A stretch of 6,576 bases of DNA, taken from positions 1-6,576 of the forward strand of contig VBLZ01000060.1 in assembly GCA_005878515.1 (NCBI GenBank). Direction: 5' to 3'. The notes under the pieces are model-generated. The model was not told where the DNA came from. It saw nothing but the letters and a program-made list of their open reading frames with translations, and made no database searches. The position numbers were made by a program, and so were the translations under genes. The first letter of the stretch is position 1. The number at the start of each line of letters is the position of its first letter. This document shows positions 5,793 to 6,576 of this stretch, in pieces. Origin of the DNA: Methanobacteriota archaeon (lineage in GTDB: Archaea; Thermoplasmatota; Thermoplasmata; RBG-16-68-12).

Positions 5793-5831
5793 AATTGTCC
5801 GTGGCTGTCTCCTCTTTGGCGCCCCCAAACG

Positions 5832-5838
5832 TTTAAAT
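5832..5838 (+). promoter_or_regulatory. TATA box and BRE of the L18e-L13 operon
   Basis: TTTAAAT is preceded by a purine-rich CAAACG that fits the BRE. It is centred about 42 bases before the L18e ATG, so the transcript should start near 5861 with a leader of about 16 bases. That leader would contain GAGG (5864-5867) as ribosome binding site, nine bases before the ATG. The dyad TTTGG-N5-CCAAA (5815-5829) abuts it upstream. Confidence 0.65.
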
Positions 5839-5876
5839 CGCTCAGGTCTTTTGGCGTGCGACCGAGGCCCATTTTC

Positions 5877-6239
5877 ATGGCCAAGACCCCTAAAACGAAC
5901 CCTCACCTCCAGCAAGTCGTCCGGGAGCTCCGGGAGGTTTCTCGCGAGGCCGACGCGCCGATCTGGCGGGATGTCGCGGAGCGCCTCGAGCGGACGCGCA
6001 AGAACCGGTCGGAGGTCAACCTCTCCCGCCTGAGCCGGTACGCGGAGAAGGGCGAGCAAATCGTCGTGCCCGGGGTCGTCCTGGCGACCGGCGAAATCAC
6101 GACGCCGCTCACCGTCGCGGCGTTCCGGACGTCCAGTGCCGCCCAGAAGAAGATCGAAGCCGCCGGAGGTCGCGCGATCACCCTGCTCGAACTCGCGGTC
6201 CAGAACCCGAAAGGATCCGGCGTCCGGATCATGGGATGA
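5877..6239 (+). CDS. rpl18e: Large subunit ribosomal protein L18e
   Basis: This archaeal/eukaryal component of the 50S subunit (related to bacterial L15) has 120 residues, the normal archaeal length. Recognisable blocks are KTNPHLQQVVRELREVSRE (6-24), IWRDVAERLERTRKNRSEVNL (29-49, with the conserved EVN), the VVPGVVLATGE core and the C-terminal NPKGSGVRIMG. The ATG at 5877 is chosen because the family begins here, a GAGG lies nine bases upstream and a TATA box lies about 42 bases upstream; the same frame is open far upstream but through the promoter. It is the first gene of the conserved archaeal L18e-L13-S9-RNA polymerase subunit operon, and L13 starts two bases after its stop. Confidence 0.96.
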   Translation: MAKTPKTNPHLQQVVRELREVSREADAPIWRDVAERLERTRKNRSEVNLSRLSRYAEKGEQIVVPGVVLATGEITTPLTVAAFRTSSAAQKKIEAAGGRAITLLELAVQNPKGSGVRIMG

Positions 6240-6241
6240 CC

Positions 6242-6576
6242 ATGCCGACGATCGATGCGACGGGTCACGTCGTGGGCCGATTGGCGTCCATCCTCGCGAA
6301 GCGACTCCTCAATGGAGAAGAGATCGTCATCGTGAATGCCGAGAAAGCAATCGTGACGGGAAAGCGGAGCGTCGTGTTCAACGAGTACCGGACCCGCCAC
6401 CAGCGCGGCAGCACCACGAGCCGGATGCGCGGGATCGGGCCGAACTATCCCCGCCGGCCGGACCTGATGCTTCGAAGGACGATCTCCCGCATGATGCCCT
6501 ATCAGCAGCCGCGCGGCCGGGAAGCCCTGAAGCGCCTACGCGTGTACCTTTCCGTGCCCGAGGCGTACAAGGACAA
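6242..6576 (+). CDS. rpl13: Large subunit ribosomal protein L13 (3' end outside window)
   Basis: This 50S subunit protein is present for its first 111 residues; archaeal L13 is usually about 140-155, so roughly a fifth to a quarter is missing at the window edge. Diagnostic stretches are TIDATGHVVGRLASILAKRL (3-22), LNGEEIVIVNAEKAIVTG (23-40), YPRRPDLMLRRTISRMMPY (69-87) and RGREALKRLRVYLSVPEAY (91-109). The ATG at 6242 is two bases after the L18e stop, so translation is coupled; a GGGATGA stretch just upstream is only a weak ribosome binding site. The order L18e-L13 is the standard archaeal arrangement, and S9 would be expected next. Confidence 0.96.
   Translation, partial: MPTIDATGHVVGRLASILAKRLLNGEEIVIVNAEKAIVTGKRSVVFNEYRTRHQRGSTTSRMRGIGPNYPRRPDLMLRRTISRMMPYQQPRGREALKRLRVYLSVPEAYKD

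Noticed and set aside
5654..5876. tRNA gene in the divergent intergenic region
   Set aside because: Pairings exist, but there is no T-arm GTTCRANYC, no seven-base acceptor stem with matching anticodon arm, and the spacing is wrong.

Overview
The window reads as a piece of a high-GC archaeal chromosome. The strongest markers are ribosomal protein L18e (found only in archaea and eukaryotes) directly followed by archaeal-type L13, an archaeal/eukaryal-type tryptophanyl-tRNA synthetase, an archaeal 6-phospho-3-hexuloisomerase, TATA-box promoters and genes packed by stop/start overlaps. The DUF835-like protein paired with a single-domain KaiC-like ATPase, together with the high GC, makes me favour an uncultured Thermoplasmata-type euryarchaeon. 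That placement is inference, not proof.

Layout. (1) 1-1790, + strand: a membrane-anchored DUF835-like protein, cut by the window's left edge, translationally coupled by an ATGA overlap to a KaiC/RAD55-like ATPase. A T-run follows. (2) 1865-5653, - strand: a five-gene cluster, read right to left. It holds an endonuclease-IV-like TIM-barrel protein, 6-phospho-3-hexuloisomerase (GTGA overlap), a four-helix membrane protein (10 bp gap), tryptophanyl-tRNA synthetase (43 bp gap with its own TATA-like box) and a second, unrelated four-helix membrane protein. (3) 5654-5876: a 223-bp divergent promoter region with a perfect 12-bp AT palindrome, a GC-rich potentially structured block and a good TATA box for the ribosomal genes. 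(4) 5877-6576, + strand: rpl18e and rpl13, the start of the classic archaeal L18e-L13-S9-RNA polymerase subunit operon. L13 runs off the right edge.

How the genes fit together. The right end is translation machinery. The minus cluster mixes sugar-phosphate metabolism (the ribulose monophosphate route used by many archaea to make pentose phosphates) with tRNA charging and membrane proteins of unknown role. The left pair looks like a signalling or regulatory module: a membrane/DUF835 sensor-like protein with an ATPase partner.

The points most worth a second look are the DUF835/KaiC pair with its altered Walker A, the loss of several expected metal ligands in the endonuclease-IV-like protein next to a sugar isomerase, a four-cysteine Fe-S-like motif in TrpRS, and the structured divergent promoter region. 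I found no CRISPR array, insertion sequence, tRNA or rRNA.
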